DNA of 41,342 nucleotides from NCBI GenBank assembly GCA_902571795.1, contig CACGDL010000009.1:1-41342 (forward strand), written 5' to 3'. Shown piece by piece: positions 40,910 to 41,342 of the stretch; within the stretch, counting starts at the first letter, position 1, and each line of letters opens with the position of its first letter. The stretch comes from an uncultured Prochlorococcus sp. (lineage in GTDB: Bacteria > Cyanobacteriota > Cyanobacteriia > PCC-6307 > Cyanobiaceae). The notes under the pieces were generated by a model. The model had not been told where the DNA came from. It did not search any database and worked only from the letters and a program-made list of their open reading frames with translations. Position numbers and translations under genes: made by a program.

Positions 40910-41342
40910 TCAAAGTTTGAAATTATCTCCTAGATAATACTTCTTGACTATTGGATTATCAGCCAATTCACTTGATGAACCGTTAGCTAAAATTTTTCCT
41001 TCACTTAATACATATGATTTGTTAGTAATAAGAAGGGTTTCCCTCACATTATGGTCTGTAATGAGAATCCCCACCCCATCACTACTTAATTTAAGAATTA
41101 GTTTCTTTAGATCATTAACAGCTAGAGGATCGATCCCAGCAAAAGGTTCGTCTAATAACAAATATTTAGGTCCTTTTCTGCCTACAGTGAGAGCTCTAGC
41201 TATCTCACACCTCCTTCTCTCTCCTCCTGAAAGTTGATAACCATAATTATCTACAAAGTTATTCAAATTAAATTCATTAATTAATTGCTCTCTTCTATTT
41301 CTTATCGCAGCTCTGCTATAAGAGGAATTTTGTAAAGCCAAA
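40910..41342 (-). CDS. lptB: LptB-like ABC ATPase, 3' part (start outside window)
   Basis: The last 143 or so residues of an ABC ATPase are visible; the Walker A motif and the true start lie beyond the right edge. The signature is LSGGERRRCEIARAL, Walker B reads YLLLDEPFAGIDP, and the switch histidine is in LITDHNVRET. The C-terminus (KKYYLGDNFKL) is typical of LptB, the ATPase that drives lipopolysaccharide export to the outer membrane (compare YYLGxxF ends). With lpxD at 18335 this supports an LPS pathway in this organism. Confidence 0.88.
   Translation of the reverse strand, partial: LALQNSSYSRAAIRNRREQLINEFNLNNFVDNYGYQLSGGERRRCEIARALTVGRKGPKYLLLDEPFAGIDPLAVNDLKKLILKLSSDGVGILITDHNVRETLLITNKSYVLSEGKILANGSSSELADNPIVKKYYLGDNFKL

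Noticed and set aside
40861-40938. 25-codon plus-strand frame (ATG 40861) upstream of ccsA
   Set aside because: It overlaps the 3' end of the lptB-like gene, is very short, and has no supporting signal.
1-41342. CRISPR array, tRNA/rRNA genes, prophage or insertion sequences
   Set aside because: I saw no regularly spaced repeats, no tRNA-like T-arm/acceptor patterns, and no transposase, integrase or phage gene anywhere in the window.

Overview
The window looks like chromosomal DNA from a low-GC marine picocyanobacterium, most probably a high-light-adapted Prochlorococcus. The base composition is very AT-rich, intergenic gaps are short, TTG and GTG starts are common, and Shine-Dalgarno sequences are mostly weak. 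The gene set also fits: plant-type glutamyl-tRNA reductase, GlpX-type fructose/sedoheptulose bisphosphatase, a proteobacterial-type phosphoribulokinase, DUF3685 and DUF3727 proteins, CSP41-like and CcsA proteins, and a lumenal pentapeptide protein. The genus assignment is inference from gene content. I found no rRNA, tRNA, CRISPR array, prophage or insertion sequence.

Region 1 (1-6.5 kb) is the accessory part. It starts with a cut-off CDS and small unknown genes. Then comes an apparent operon of a PaO/Lls1-type Rieske oxygenase, an unlisted 33-residue membrane peptide and a ModF-like ABC ATPase. Next is an iron locus: a cysteine-rich Crp/Fnr-type regulator preceded by two Fur-box-like sites, a small helical protein, ferritin, a 40-residue Cys/Lys-rich peptide whose start lies next to a third Fur-like box, and a FutC/FbpC-type ferric iron ABC ATPase.

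Region 2 (6.5-11.3 kb) holds endonuclease III, an NAD(P)-binding protein gene interrupted by a frameshift in a 7-A run, a PPC(DUF296)-glutaredoxin fusion, PgsA, a CSP41-like protein and HisA. Region 3 (11.3-20.5 kb) is a long co-directional run: DUF3685, a thioredoxin-fold protein without cysteines, a membrane-anchored CofE-like protein, a GNAT-like protein, RuvX, DUF3727, YqeG, ProB, LpxD and LeuB. Several of its genes abut or overlap.

Region 4 (20.5-26.4 kb) carries prk, accD, a small exported protein, a Gfo/Idh/MocA oxidoreductase and both class I and class II fructose-bisphosphate aldolases, closed by a strong terminator. Region 5 (26.4-32.9 kb) has purQ and purS, then a minus-strand group of a lumenal pentapeptide protein, a CobW-family GTPase and an unlisted 54-residue CxxCxGxG zinc-finger protein. 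After it come a degenerate uracil phosphoribosyltransferase homologue, a membrane/coiled-coil protein, ilvD and a CIA30-domain protein.

Region 6 (32.9-41.3 kb) is central carbon and tetrapyrrole metabolism: pgl, gnd, glgC, hemA, glpX and rpe, followed by ccsA and the 3' part of an lptB-like gene cut by the window edge. Together prk, two aldolases, glpX and rpe (Calvin cycle), gnd and pgl (oxidative pentose phosphate pathway) and glgC (glycogen) make this a carbon-flux neighbourhood. No clearly unprecedented multi-gene system was found. The least explained material is the set of very small genes in the iron locus and next to the CobW gene, the frameshifted gene and a perfect inverted repeat between glpX and rpe.
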